A DNA stretch of 26,423 bases from CAG-791 sp963657295 (GTDB taxonomy: Bacteria; Bacillota; Clostridia; Lachnospirales; Lachnospiraceae), in contig CAVKMX010000015.1 in assembly GCA_963657295.1 (NCBI GenBank), forward strand, positions 1 to 26,423. Direction: 5' to 3'. A program made the translations under genes and the position numbers. The notes under the pieces were generated by a model, which was not told the DNA's origin, did not search any database, and saw only the letters and a program-made list of their open reading frames with translations. Positions 15,250-24,168 of this stretch are shown one piece after another; the first letter of the stretch is position 1, and each line of letters begins with the position of its first letter.

Positions 15250-18200
15250 GTGATTTCTAAAGACTATACTCTCGGAATTGATATCGGATCCACCACCGTA
15301 AAGGCCGCCCTGCTGGACTCCGGTAGGAACCTCCTCTTCGGAGATTACCGCAGGCATCACGCCCAGATCCGCGAAACTCTCCATGACATTCTGGACGAAA
15401 TATACCGCCGGCAGGGAAACGTCCGCATCCATCCTGTCATCACCGGTTCCGGCGGTCTCTCTCTCGCCAATCACCTGGGCATTCCCTTTGTACAGGAGGT
15501 GGTGGCCGAGGCTGCCGCCATCGAGGCTGCTGCCCCGATGACCGATGTTGCCATTGAGCTGGGCGGCGAGGATGCCAAGATCATTTATTTTGAGAACGGC
15601 AACGTCGAGCAGCGCATGAACGGAACCTGTGCCGGCGGCACCGGCTCCTTCATCGATCAGATGGCCTCTCTCCTGCAGACGGACGCTGCAGGTCTGAACG
15701 AATACGCGCGGCACTATGATTCTCTTTACACCATTGCCGCGCGCTGCGGCGTGTTCGCCAAATCCGACATCCAGCCCCTGATCAATGACGGCGCGCGGAA
15801 GGAGGATCTGGCGGCCTCCATTTTTCAGGCCGTGGTCATCCAGACCATTTCCGGCCTTGCACAGGGCAAGCCGATCCGCGGCCACGTTGCCTTCCTCGGC
15901 GGTCCCCTGCACTTCCTGACGGAGCTGAAGGCCGCCTTCGTAAGAGAGCTCCATCTGGATGAGGAGCATACCATCGAGGTGGAGAATTCCCATCTGTTCC
16001 CTGCGATGGGATCCGCTTTTCTGGCCAAGGAGGAGACCTCTGTCCTTCTTTCCGATCTTCTGGAGCAGACCTCCCGTCCCCTTCAGATGGAATTCGAGGT
16101 CCAGCGCATGGAGCCTCTGTTCGCATCCGAGGAGGACTACGCACAGTTCTGTGCCCGGCATGATGCCCACAAAGTGGAAACCGGCGATCTCTCCTCCTAC
16201 TGCGGGAAGGCCTTCCTCGGCATCGATGCCGGCTCAACCACAACGAAGCTGGCCCTGGTCGGCGAGCACGGAGAGCTTCTGTGGTCCTTCTATTCCTCCA
16301 ACAACGGCTCTCCCATTCACACTGCCATCCGGGGGATCCGTGATCTGGACCGTCAGCTTCCCCCGAGCGTGGAGCTGGCCGGCGGCTGCTCCACCGGCTA
16401 CGGCGAAGCCCTTCTGAAGGCCGCCTTCAAGCTGGATTGGGGCGAGGTGGAAACCATCGCCCATTATTACGGTGCATCCTATTTTGACCCCGATGTCGAC
16501 TGCATTCTGGATATCGGCGGGCAGGATATGAAGTGCATCCGCATCCGAAACGGTGCCGTGGATTCCGTCACGCTGAACGAGGCCTGCTCCTCCGGCTGCG
16601 GCTCCTTTATTGAGACCTTTGCCAAGTCCCTGAACTATTCGGTGGAGGATTTCGCCGACGCGGCCCTCTTCGCCGCCAATCCGATCGATCTGGGCACGCG
16701 CTGCACGGTCTTCATGAATTCACGGGTGAAGCAGGCACAGAAGGAGGGTGCCGGCGTTTCCGATATTTCCGCCGGACTCGCCTATTCCGTCATCAAAAAT
16801 GCGCTCTTCAAGGTCATGAAGGTGTCCTCGGCCTCTGAGCTTGGCAGGAACATCGTGGTGCAGGGCGGTACCTTCTACAACAATGCGGTCCTCCGGGCCC
16901 TGGAGCGAATCTCCGGCGGCGTTGTCACCCGCCCGGACATTGCCGGCATCATGGGTGCCTTCGGCGCCGCACTCATCGCAAGAGAGCGCTATGATGCGTC
17001 CGTACCCACAACGATGCTCTCTCTGGAGGAGATGGAGGCACTCTCCTTCCAGACCACCCTGAAGAACTGCGGAAAGTGCAGCAACAACTGCCGCCTGACC
17101 GTCAACCACTTCAGCGACGGACGCCAGTTCATCTCCGGCAACCGCTGCGAGCGAGGACTCGGGCTTGAGAAGACGGACAACGGCATCCCCAATATGTACC
17201 AGTATAAGCTCAAGCGCCTGTTCCGCTACCGGCCTCTGACCCAGAAGGAGGCAGTCCGCGGCACGGTCGGAATTCCGAGAGTTCTGAACCTGTACGAGGA
17301 CTATCCCTTCTGGGCGGTCTTCTTCGCACAGCTCCGGTATCGGGTCATTCTCTCGCCGCTTTCCACCCATTCCATTTATGAAATGGGCATTGAGTCCATT
17401 CCCTCCGAGTCCGAATGCTATCCGGCCAAGATCACCCACGGGCATGTGCAGTGGCTCATTGAGAAGGCGCACCCGGATTTCATCTTCTATCCGTCCCTGT
17501 TCTATGAGCGGGCGGAAAACGATCAGGCGGACAACCATTACAACTGTCCCATTGTGTCCGCCTATCCGGAGAACATCAAGAACAACGTAGAGGACATCAT
17601 GTCCGGAAAGGTGGCCTTCCGTCACCCTTACATGGCATTCACCAACCTTAAGACGGTCTCCGAGGCCCTCCTCCGGGAGTTCTCCGAGCTTCCCCGAGAG
17701 GAGGTTCTCGCCGCCGCCCGGGAGGGATGGAACGAGCTCCTGCAATACCGCAAGGACGTGCAGACCGAGGGAGAGCGGGTGCTGAAATTCATGGAGGTCA
17801 CCGGCACCAAGGGCATTGTGCTGGCCGGCCGCCCCTATCATCTGGATCCGGAGATCAATCACGGCATTCCGGAGATGATCAGCTCCTACGGCTTTGCCGT
17901 TCTCTCTGAGGACGGCATCTCCCACCTCGGCAAGCCGGAGCGGCCGCTGGTGGTGCTCGATCAATGGATGTATCACTCCCGCCTTTATGCGGCGGCGGCC
18001 TATGTGCGGACCAGAGAGGATCTGGATCTCATCCAGCTGAATTCCTTCGGCTGCGGCGTGGATGCCGTCACCACGGATCAGGTCAACGACATCCTCTCCG
18101 GATCGGACAAAATCTACACCTGCCTGAAGATTGATGAGGTCAACAACCTGGGAGCAGCCCGCATCCGCGTGCGCTCTCTCATCGCCGCCATCAACATCCG

Positions 18201-19500
18201 TGAGAAAAATGCGCTCAAGCGGACCATTCACTCGACCGGCATCACCAAGGTCCCCTTCACCAGGAAGATGTTCGAGGAGGGTTACACCATTTTGTGTCCG
18301 CAGATGTCGCCCATCCATTTCGACCTGATCGAGCCTGCGGCAAGGTCCTGCGGCTACAATCTCGTTCTGATGCGCAATGACAATCACACGGCCATCGACT
18401 ACGGTCTGAAATACGTGAACAACGACGCCTGCTACCCCTCCCTCTTCGTTGTGGGACAGGTCATGGAGGCGCTCTCCTCCGGCAAATACGACCTGAACAA
18501 AACCGCCGTCATCATGTCGCAGACCGGCGGCGGCTGCCGCGCCTCCAACTACATCGGCTTCATCCGGAGAGCGCTCAAAAAGGCCGGCATGGAACAGGTT
18601 CCCGTGATCTCCGCCAATCTCTCCGGACTGGAGGGGAATCCCGGCTTCAAGATCACGTTCCCGCTGATCACGCGTCTTGCCTTTGCCGTGATCCTCGGCG
18701 ATGTCCTGATGAAGTGTGTCTACCGCATGCGGCCCTACGAGACTCAGAAGGGCTCCACCATGGCGCTGTATCAGAAGTGGACAAAGAAATGCTCGGATTT
18801 CCTGGTGAAAACAAAGGGCTTCCCGCTCCGAAGGGTGCAGAAGCTCTCCTGTGAGATCATCCGCGACTTTGATGCTCTGCCGATTCAGGAGAATCTCAAG
18901 AAGCCCCGCGTCGGCATCGTGGGCGAGATCCTGGTGAAATACTCCTATGCCGCCAACAACCATCTGGTGGATGTTCTGGAGGCAGAGGGTGCCGAGGCGG
19001 TGGTCCCGGATCTCATGGGCTTTATGCTGTATTGTTTCTATAATCAGATTTATAAGGCGGAGTATCTGGGAACCTCGAAAGCCGCGGCCTTCGGCATGAA
19101 CGCTGCCATTCACGCCATCGAGGATGTGGCTCTGCGCCCGATCTACCGCGAATATGAAAAGAGCCGGCATTTCGAAGCGCCGGCCAGCATCTATCAGGTG
19201 GTGGAGTACGCCCGGCCCGTGGTCGACATCGGCAACCAGACCGGAGAGGGGTGGTTCCTCACCGGCGAAATGATTGAGCTCATCAAGAGCGGTGTTCCGA
19301 ATGTCATCTGCATTCAGCCCTTCGGCTGCCTTCCCAATCACGTGGTGGGAAAGGGCGTCTCCAAAAAGGTGCGCGCTCTGTACCCGGAGGCCAACCTCGC
19401 CGCCATCGATTACGATCCCGGCGCCTCGGAGGTCAATCAGCTCAACCGCATCAAGCTCCTGCTCGCCGGTGCACAGAAGGCACTGGCGCGGCAGCAATAA
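15250..19500 (+). CDS. Giant 2-hydroxyacyl-CoA dehydratase activase-related protein (two BcrA/BadF ATPase domains plus DUF2229 and HgdB-like part)
   Basis: Proteins of this family use ATP to push a low-potential electron, as the activator of 2-hydroxyglutaryl-CoA dehydratase does. The 1416-residue product holds two actin-like ATPase modules: GIDIGSTTVKAA (9-20), GTCAGGTGSF (Cys near 127) and AARCGVFAKSD (Cys near 165); then GIDAGSTTTKLAL (near 323), DIGGQDMK, EACSSGCGSF (Cys near 443) and GTRCTVF. The paired cysteines are those expected to hold a 4Fe-4S cluster between modules. A CGKCSNNCR cluster (near 605) leads to a DUF2229 region (YEDYPFWAVFFAQL, SECYPAKITHGH), and the rest resembles the HgdB-type dehydratase subunit (SQTGGGCRASNYIGF). 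Such fused proteins are widespread in Clostridia but their substrate is not known. GTG start with AGGAG 9 nt upstream. No separate dehydratase subunits are adjacent. Confidence 0.93.
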   Translation: MISKDYTLGIDIGSTTVKAALLDSGRNLLFGDYRRHHAQIRETLHDILDEIYRRQGNVRIHPVITGSGGLSLANHLGIPFVQEVVAEAAAIEAAAPMTDVAIELGGEDAKIIYFENGNVEQRMNGTCAGGTGSFIDQMASLLQTDAAGLNEYARHYDSLYTIAARCGVFAKSDIQPLINDGARKEDLAASIFQAVVIQTISGLAQGKPIRGHVAFLGGPLHFLTELKAAFVRELHLDEEHTIEVENSHLFPAMGSAFLAKEETSVLLSDLLEQTSRPLQMEFEVQRMEPLFASEEDYAQFCARHDAHKVETGDLSSYCGKAFLGIDAGSTTTKLALVGEHGELLWSFYSSNNGSPIHTAIRGIRDLDRQLPPSVELAGGCSTGYGEALLKAAFKLDWGEVETIAHYYGASYFDPDVDCILDIGGQDMKCIRIRNGAVDSVTLNEACSSGCGSFIETFAKSLNYSVEDFADAALFAANPIDLGTRCTVFMNSRVKQAQKEGAGVSDISAGLAYSVIKNALFKVMKVSSASELGRNIVVQGGTFYNNAVLRALERISGGVVTRPDIAGIMGAFGAALIARERYDASVPTTMLSLEEMEALSFQTTLKNCGKCSNNCRLTVNHFSDGRQFISGNRCERGLGLEKTDNGIPNMYQYKLKRLFRYRPLTQKEAVRGTVGIPRVLNLYEDYPFWAVFFAQLRYRVILSPLSTHSIYEMGIESIPSESECYPAKITHGHVQWLIEKAHPDFIFYPSLFYERAENDQADNHYNCPIVSAYPENIKNNVEDIMSGKVAFRHPYMAFTNLKTVSEALLREFSELPREEVLAAAREGWNELLQYRKDVQTEGERVLKFMEVTGTKGIVLAGRPYHLDPEINHGIPEMISSYGFAVLSEDGISHLGKPERPLVVLDQWMYHSRLYAAAAYVRTREDLDLIQLNSFGCGVDAVTTDQVNDILSGSDKIYTCLKIDEVNNLGAARIRVRSLIAAINIREKNALKRTIHSTGITKVPFTRKMFEEGYTILCPQMSPIHFDLIEPAARSCGYNLVLMRNDNHTAIDYGLKYVNNDACYPSLFVVGQVMEALSSGKYDLNKTAVIMSQTGGGCRASNYIGFIRRALKKAGMEQVPVISANLSGLEGNPGFKITFPLITRLAFAVILGDVLMKCVYRMRPYETQKGSTMALYQKWTKKCSDFLVKTKGFPLRRVQKLSCEIIRDFDALPIQENLKKPRVGIVGEILVKYSYAANNHLVDVLEAEGAEAVVPDLMGFMLYCFYNQIYKAEYLGTSKAAAFGMNAAIHAIEDVALRPIYREYEKSRHFEAPASIYQVVEYARPVVDIGNQTGEGWFLTGEMIELIKSGVPNVICIQPFGCLPNHVVGKGVSKKVRALYPEANLAAIDYDPGASEVNQLNRIKLLLAGAQKALARQQ

Positions 19501-19550
19501 GGTGCGTATCTGTTACTGTAAAATCCCGACCGGGTAGCCACCACGTTTTA

Positions 19551-19626
19551 GCACCTGCCATATTTCAACGTGAATTGACTGCCTGCAGGCATATTCACGA
19601 TTGAAATTGGCAGGCGGGCGAGGTGC
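19551..19626. repeat. Long imperfect palindrome downstream of the activase gene
   Basis: Arms starting GCACCTGCCA (19551) and ending AGGTGC (19626) pair through an approximately 22-bp stem with two single-base bulges, CCTGCCATATTTCAA/CGTGAAT on one side. The loop contains the perfect palindrome TGCCTGCAGGCA. There is no T tract on either side, so it looks more like a REP/MITE-type element or an mRNA 3' protector than a terminator. It lies 51 bp after the activase stop codon. Confidence 0.75.
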
Positions 19627-19644
19627 AGGCACCACCAGCCAGCC

Positions 19645-19674
19645 GCATCGAGGATTTGCGCATCGAGGATTTGC
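19645..19674. repeat. Tandem array 3, 15-bp period, 2 copies
   Basis: Two identical units of GCATCGAGGATTTGC at 19645-19659 and 19660-19674, ending 8 bp from a strong hairpin. Same period and same relation to a hairpin as arrays 1 and 2, different sequence. Confidence 0.85.
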
Positions 19675-19682
19675 GAATGCAA

Positions 19683-19715
19683 GGAGCCCCGGCAGAGTAA
19701 CTCTGCCGGGGCTCC
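19683..19715. terminator. Strong hairpin between convergent genes
   Basis: A perfect 15-bp GC-rich stem (19683-19697 with 19701-19715) and a 3-nt loop lie between the activase and beta-glucuronidase genes. Neither strand has a good T tract, so it may work poorly as an intrinsic terminator, or in both directions with help from Rho or as an RNA 3' end. Confidence 0.7.
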
Positions 19716-19767
19716 CTGTACGTCGGAAAACTCCTGTCTGTTTATCGATTCTCCCGGGTGTGAGAGT

Positions 19768-21513
19768 TCAATCCCGGTAGTTTTCATATCGCCCGAAGAT
19801 CTCTTTTACCGATTGGTATGCCAGCTTCGGCCGCCGGTATTCATCCACAATTCCTTTGTTGTTGTGTGTCCGGGGACGCCCCGAGAACCATTCCCGCGAT
19901 ACCCGGCAGTCTGCAAACTGCCAGATGTATACCCCTGTGCAGACCGGATTCTCAAGGACGGCAGAAAGCTGTCTGCGAACAGCTCCGTCCTGATACTCCT
20001 CCGACCATTTGGCGCGGGCGGCATCGTGCCAGCCATACACGGCACCTGCGCCGATTTCACTGACAAGGAACGGCTTTCCTCTTCCGTCGCTCTCTTCGAT
20101 CCGATCCAGCATGTCCGCCAGAAAACCCGGAACGTCGGCGTCAAAATACCAGAGCGGATACATGTTGTAGGAGACTGCATCGGGCAGATCCAGACATTTA
20201 TCCGTCAGCTCCAGCTGTCCGTCATAGCTGCCCCCGCAGCCGGTGAATTTGCACGTTGCGAAGGTCGCAGGGCGGGAGGCATCCAGCGACCGGATCAGCG
20301 AGATCTGCCGGATATAGCATTCCCTGCCGTAGTCTGTCTCCGATGCACACTCATTGAGCATTCCCCAGATGTAGATGGATGGATGATTGTAATGGGCGTG
20401 GATCATTTCCCGGATGCAGTTCTCCGCCTGAAGCTCAAAATTGGGATTCCGCATCTGCTCTTCCGTAAGACCGCGGGCATGGTTTTCCTCCCAGACCAGA
20501 ATTCCGTGCTCGTCGCACAGATCCAGAAAGCGCTGATCGTTGGGATAATGCGTGCACCGCACCGAATTGGCGCCCATATCCCGCATCTGCCGGAGGTCCT
20601 GCTCCAGAACAGCCAGCGGCAGGGCATTTCCGAAGAGCTCATGGTCCTCATGCCGGCAGAAGCCCTTAATGCGGAGGGCCTTTCCGTTCAGCAGGATGCA
20701 GTTTCCCTGAACCTCGATTCTGCGAAAGCCCGTCCGTTCGATCAGATCGTCAAAGGGCGCAGCCGGCAGATCTCCCTCCGGGGTTTTCCGATACAGCAGG
20801 GTTTCCACCGGATAAAGCAACGGTGTCTCCGGCGTCCACTCTCTGACCCCCGCGGCATCCAGCTCTCCGGTGAAGATCCACCGGCCGTTTTCCTCCTTCT
20901 CATAGCAAAGGGCCTGTGTGTCCTTTGCCTCCGCCGCGGCAAAGCCCGCCGCCACGGCATAATCCGCAGGCTCCTGCGCAGTGTAAGGGGTGATAAAGGC
21001 GGTGATCCTCAGCTTCCAGAGCCCGCCTGCCCGAATCGGCGTTAAGTGAACTGCCTCGATGTATGCGCCCCCCTGCAGATGCTCCAGAGTTACCGACCGG
21101 ATGATGCCGCCGTAGGTCATGTAATCATTCGACACATGAAGGGCCGATGCCTCGCTGAAATGATTGTCCGCCCGAACCTCCAACCGGTGCACCCCTGCCG
21201 AAAGCTCCGATATGACAGCCTCAAAGGGCGTATAAGCATTGTAGTGCCATGCCGCCTGCTGCCCGTCCACCAGAACCGTCGCCGTGTGACTGACGCCTTC
21301 GAATACCAGCCGCACGGCGCCGCCTGCTGTAAATTCCCTGGTGTAAATACAGGTCCCGCGATAATTCTCATATCCCGGAATTTTCTCCCAACAGGAGGGC
21401 ACCAGGACATCGATGGCCTGCTCCTCTTCCTCTCCCTCTCTGCGCATTTTCCACAGCGCATCGCTCAATTCCTCTGTGGGCCTGATCTGATGTGTCTTGA
21501 ATAATCTGCTCAT
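19768..21513 (-). CDS. Family 2 glycoside hydrolase, beta-glucuronidase
   Basis: Predicted to release glucuronic acid from glucuronides. The 581-residue product is close to the length of E. coli UidA (603). It has the GH2 sandwich domain, the immunoglobulin-like middle domain and the TIM barrel with GFCRHEDHELFG and MGANSVRCTHYPNDQRFLDLCDEHGILVWEE. The acid/base Glu is in LNEC (near 387) and the nucleophile Glu in VSEIGAG (near 482). HNNKG (near 550) supplies the Asn-x-Lys-Gly motif that recognises the glucuronate carboxylate and separates glucuronidases from galactosidases. There is no signal peptide, so it is cytoplasmic and needs an importer that is not in the window. AGGAGA precedes the ATG. 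It stands alone, without a nearby regulator or glucuronate-pathway gene. Confidence 0.9.
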   Translation of the reverse strand: MSRLFKTHQIRPTEELSDALWKMRREGEEEEQAIDVLVPSCWEKIPGYENYRGTCIYTREFTAGGAVRLVFEGVSHTATVLVDGQQAAWHYNAYTPFEAVISELSAGVHRLEVRADNHFSEASALHVSNDYMTYGGIIRSVTLEHLQGGAYIEAVHLTPIRAGGLWKLRITAFITPYTAQEPADYAVAAGFAAAEAKDTQALCYEKEENGRWIFTGELDAAGVREWTPETPLLYPVETLLYRKTPEGDLPAAPFDDLIERTGFRRIEVQGNCILLNGKALRIKGFCRHEDHELFGNALPLAVLEQDLRQMRDMGANSVRCTHYPNDQRFLDLCDEHGILVWEENHARGLTEEQMRNPNFELQAENCIREMIHAHYNHPSIYIWGMLNECASETDYGRECYIRQISLIRSLDASRPATFATCKFTGCGGSYDGQLELTDKCLDLPDAVSYNMYPLWYFDADVPGFLADMLDRIEESDGRGKPFLVSEIGAGAVYGWHDAARAKWSEEYQDGAVRRQLSAVLENPVCTGVYIWQFADCRVSREWFSGRPRTHNNKGIVDEYRRPKLAYQSVKEIFGRYENYRD

Positions 21514-21588
21514 TTCTGTCTCCTGTCGTTTTCCCCGCTGTCCCGCAGATAAACATGAATCTGTTCTTTGATTTTAACACCCTCCGTG

Positions 21589-21617
21589 TAAGATTTCCGA
21601 ACTGCTGTTGCTGTCAA
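21589..21617 (-). promoter_or_regulatory. Possible promoter of the beta-glucuronidase gene
   Basis: A perfect -35 TTGACA (21612-21617, minus strand) lies about 100 bp before the gene, but the sequence 17 bp away (ATCTTA) is a poor -10, which would fit an activator-dependent promoter. Confidence 0.35.
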
Positions 21618-21661
21618 AATGATTTTGTCCTCACTCCACGGTCTTATCCGAAAAACGACAG

Positions 21662-21698
21662 ACAGCCCGCATCCGCCATATCGGCAGATGCGGGCTGT
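21662..21698 (-). terminator. Intrinsic terminator of glyA
   Basis: A 12-bp stem (21662-21673 with 21687-21698) with a loop that can itself pair is followed on the minus strand by TGTCGTTTTTC. It lies about 72 bp past the glyA stop. Confidence 0.8.
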
Positions 21699-21769
21699 TG
21701 TCATCGGGTGCTGTCCATTGGGGCAAAGATGCTCCCGGACCCGGCAGCAGGTAACTTCCGTGCAATGCT

Positions 21770-23008
21770 TCAGCAAAGAGGGTATTTGGCCGTCAGCTCT
21801 GCGATGATGCCCTTTGCCTTCTCGATGCCGGCTTCCTTCTCCTTGATGACCACGGAAATGGCCTCGGCGATCCGATCCATATCCTCCGTGTTCATGCCGC
21901 GGGTCGTGACCGCAGCTGTTCCCAGACGGATGCCGGAGGTTACGAACGGCGAACGCTTCTCGTTCGGAATGGTGTTCTTGTTGGCCGTGATGTGCGCCTC
22001 GTCCAGCCACTTCTCCACTTCCTTGCCGGTCAGATCCTCCTTGGTCAGATCCACCAGCATCAGGTGGTTGTCCGTTCCGCCGGAAACGATATCCACGTCA
22101 CGCTTCATCAGCCCCTCCGACAGTGCCTTGGCATTGTCGATGATGCCCTGCGCATACACCTTGAAAGAAGGATCCAGCGCCTCCTTGAAGCACACGGCCT
22201 TGGCGGCAATGACATGCTCCAGCGGACCACCCTGGATACCGGGGAAGATGGCCTTGTTCAGCTTGTACTGATCGGCGATTTCCTGGCTCGCCAGAATCAG
22301 ACCGCCTCTGGGCCCGCGCAGCGTCTTGTGCGTTGTCGTGGTAACAATGTCGCACCACGGGAACGGTGAAGGGTGAAGCCCTGCCGCAACGAGTCCTGCG
22401 ATGTGCGCGATATCCGCCATCAGAACCGCTCCGCAGGCATCCGCCACTTCGCGGAACTTCTTGAAATCAATGATCCGCGCATATGCCGAGGCACCGGCGA
22501 TGATCATCTTCGGCTTGTTCTCCACGGCCAGCCGCATCAGCTCGTCATAGTCGATGTATCCCTCTTCGTTCACGCCGTAGGGAACCACATGGAAATACGC
22601 TCCGGAAATGTTGGCCGGTGAACCGTGTGTCAGGTGTCCTCCCTGATTCAGGTTCATTCCCATCAGGGTATCGCCGGGCTTCAGCACGGCATATTCCACG
22701 GCAAGATTGGCCTGGGCACCGGAGTGCGGCTGTACGTTGGCATAAGTGCATCCGAAGAGCTCCTTGGCTCTCTCGATCGCCAGTGTCTCTACCACATCCA
22801 CGCACTGACAGCCGCCGTAATAACGCTTTCCCGGATATCCTTCTGCGTACTTGTTGGTCAACGGACTTCCCATTGCCGCCATCACCGCCTTGCTCACCCA
22901 GTTCTCGGATGCGATCAGCTCGATGTGGTCATTCTGCCTGGCCATCTCCTGTTCAATGGCTTCCGCAATCTGCGGGTCTTCCTTCCGGATGTCTTCCAGT
23001 GAGTACAT
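21770..23008 (-). CDS. glyA: Serine hydroxymethyltransferase
   Basis: This PLP enzyme interconverts serine and glycine and charges tetrahydrofolate with a one-carbon unit in the cytoplasm. The 412-residue length is normal. Family motifs are clear: IASENWVSKAVMAAMGSPLTNKYAEGYPGKRYYGG at the N terminus, the active-site lysine in TTTTHKTLRGPRGG (near 226), and the C-terminal TSGIRLGTAAVTTRGM. AGGAGG stands 8 nt before the ATG. The upstream neighbour is a glycosyltransferase 67 bp away on the same strand with no terminator between them; no promoter is visible in that gap, so glyA may be transcribed from within or before the glycosyltransferase gene, an unusual pairing. Confidence 0.98.
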   Translation of the reverse strand: MYSLEDIRKEDPQIAEAIEQEMARQNDHIELIASENWVSKAVMAAMGSPLTNKYAEGYPGKRYYGGCQCVDVVETLAIERAKELFGCTYANVQPHSGAQANLAVEYAVLKPGDTLMGMNLNQGGHLTHGSPANISGAYFHVVPYGVNEEGYIDYDELMRLAVENKPKMIIAGASAYARIIDFKKFREVADACGAVLMADIAHIAGLVAAGLHPSPFPWCDIVTTTTHKTLRGPRGGLILASQEIADQYKLNKAIFPGIQGGPLEHVIAAKAVCFKEALDPSFKVYAQGIIDNAKALSEGLMKRDVDIVSGGTDNHLMLVDLTKEDLTGKEVEKWLDEAHITANKNTIPNEKRSPFVTSGIRLGTAAVTTRGMNTEDMDRIAEAISVVIKEKEAGIEKAKGIIAELTAKYPLC

Positions 23009-23075
23009 GTGTCGATCCTCCTCTTCTGTGCATGGTTGTCACCGCTTCTGCCGGCAGTCTGCCGCCTTCTGCGGA

Positions 23076-24107
23076 TCAGTTAAAATTGAAAAAGTGATGC
23101 ACCACGCGGTAGCATTCCACCGATATGTAGCGCGCACTCTTTGTATGCCCGCCCACAAAGGTTCCGAACACACCATGCCGCATATGCCGGTAGAGACGTC
23201 CATCACGCTTCCTGAGATACTCCCACAATTCATCCTTCATTGCAATATGCTCTTTTGTATTGGAAAGCAAAGCCAAAACAGATGATATCGTCACAATGAT
23301 TTCCAGATAGTTGTACATGTAGGCATAGAGTGCCTTATGCCTGCGCATCTTCTCCACAATTTCCGGATTCGTGAAGTATTCGATCATGATCTTGGTCACA
23401 CGGACCTGCTGGTCCAGCCGGGAAATCATGATCTTCTCATTCACCGACTGATCCTCCCTCCCGATGTAGTAGCAGTAGAGGTTCTCGTTCATGTAATACA
23501 TTTTCTGAACGAACGGGAGCGGTCGGAACACATAGATGTTGTCCACATAGAAGCAATGCTCCGGGAGCCGCATCTCGCATTCCCGCAGGAGCTCCGTGCG
23601 GTAAATGACCGAGTGCATCAGAATATAGCTGCCCTTCCGAAAGCGTCCCACCTGATCCCAGTTGAAAACCTTTCCGACCGGCAGCGCGGATTCATAATGT
23701 ATCACCTTGTTCCGGTCGGCCCCCACCTTCATATAGGTGTAGTTGCACAGGAACAGGTCCAGCTGCTGCTCTTTGGAGGTATACTCCTCCAGCTTATCCA
23801 GCACCTTCAGAAAAACCTTTTCCTCCAGCCAGTCATCGCTGTCCACCACCTTGTAGTACAGACCGTTGGCCAGCTCGATTCCGACATTGACCCCGGATCC
23901 ATGCCCGCCGTTCGGCTTATGTACGGCACGGCAGATGCCGGGATACTCCTTCTCATAACGGTCTGCGATGGCCGCCGTATTGTCCTTCGAGCCATCGTCG
24001 ATGATCAGGATTTCCACGCGGTCCTTTCCCACCAAGAGGGATTTCAGACACCGTTCCATATAATCCTGTGAATTGTAGCAGGGAACACAAATCGTCAGTA
24101 GTTTCAT
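23076..24107 (-). CDS. Family 2 glycosyltransferase
   Basis: This should transfer a sugar from a nucleotide-sugar onto a cell-surface glycan or lipid precursor. The 343-residue product has the GT-A fold signature: LTICVPCYNSQDYMERCLKSLL at the N terminus, IIDDGSKDNT (37-44), and the metal-binding DSDDW (89-93). The C-terminal part (about 210-343) is helical with many Tyr, His and Arg residues and no clear membrane helix. The sugar and acceptor cannot be read from the sequence. AGGAGG lies 6-7 nt before the ATG. No other polysaccharide genes are adjacent, so it may be a stand-alone enzyme. Confidence 0.92.
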   Translation of the reverse strand: MKLLTICVPCYNSQDYMERCLKSLLVGKDRVEILIIDDGSKDNTAAIADRYEKEYPGICRAVHKPNGGHGSGVNVGIELANGLYYKVVDSDDWLEEKVFLKVLDKLEEYTSKEQQLDLFLCNYTYMKVGADRNKVIHYESALPVGKVFNWDQVGRFRKGSYILMHSVIYRTELLRECEMRLPEHCFYVDNIYVFRPLPFVQKMYYMNENLYCYYIGREDQSVNEKIMISRLDQQVRVTKIMIEYFTNPEIVEKMRRHKALYAYMYNYLEIIVTISSVLALLSNTKEHIAMKDELWEYLRKRDGRLYRHMRHGVFGTFVGGHTKSARYISVECYRVVHHFFNFN

Positions 24108-24118
24108 TTTTTTCCTCC

Positions 24119-24163
24119 TGATTCAAGCACGGGTCGTGCTCGCACGAACCCGTATTTGATTCA
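24119..24163. repeat. Imperfect palindrome abutting the glycosyltransferase ribosome site
   Basis: Arms of about 20 bp (starting TGATTCAAGCACGGGT and ending AACCCGTATTTGATTCA) pair around a CTCG loop with a few mismatches and one bulge. On the minus strand the hairpin ends at the AGGAGG of the glycosyltransferase (24114-24119), where it could influence translation. There is no T tract at its end. Confidence 0.75.
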
Positions 24164-24168
24164 CCAAT

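Noticed and set aside
16720..19497. A 925-codon open frame on the minus strand opposite the activase
   Set aside because: It mirrors the codon structure of a clearly real gene, has no recognisable domain, and long antisense frames are expected in GC-rich coding DNA.
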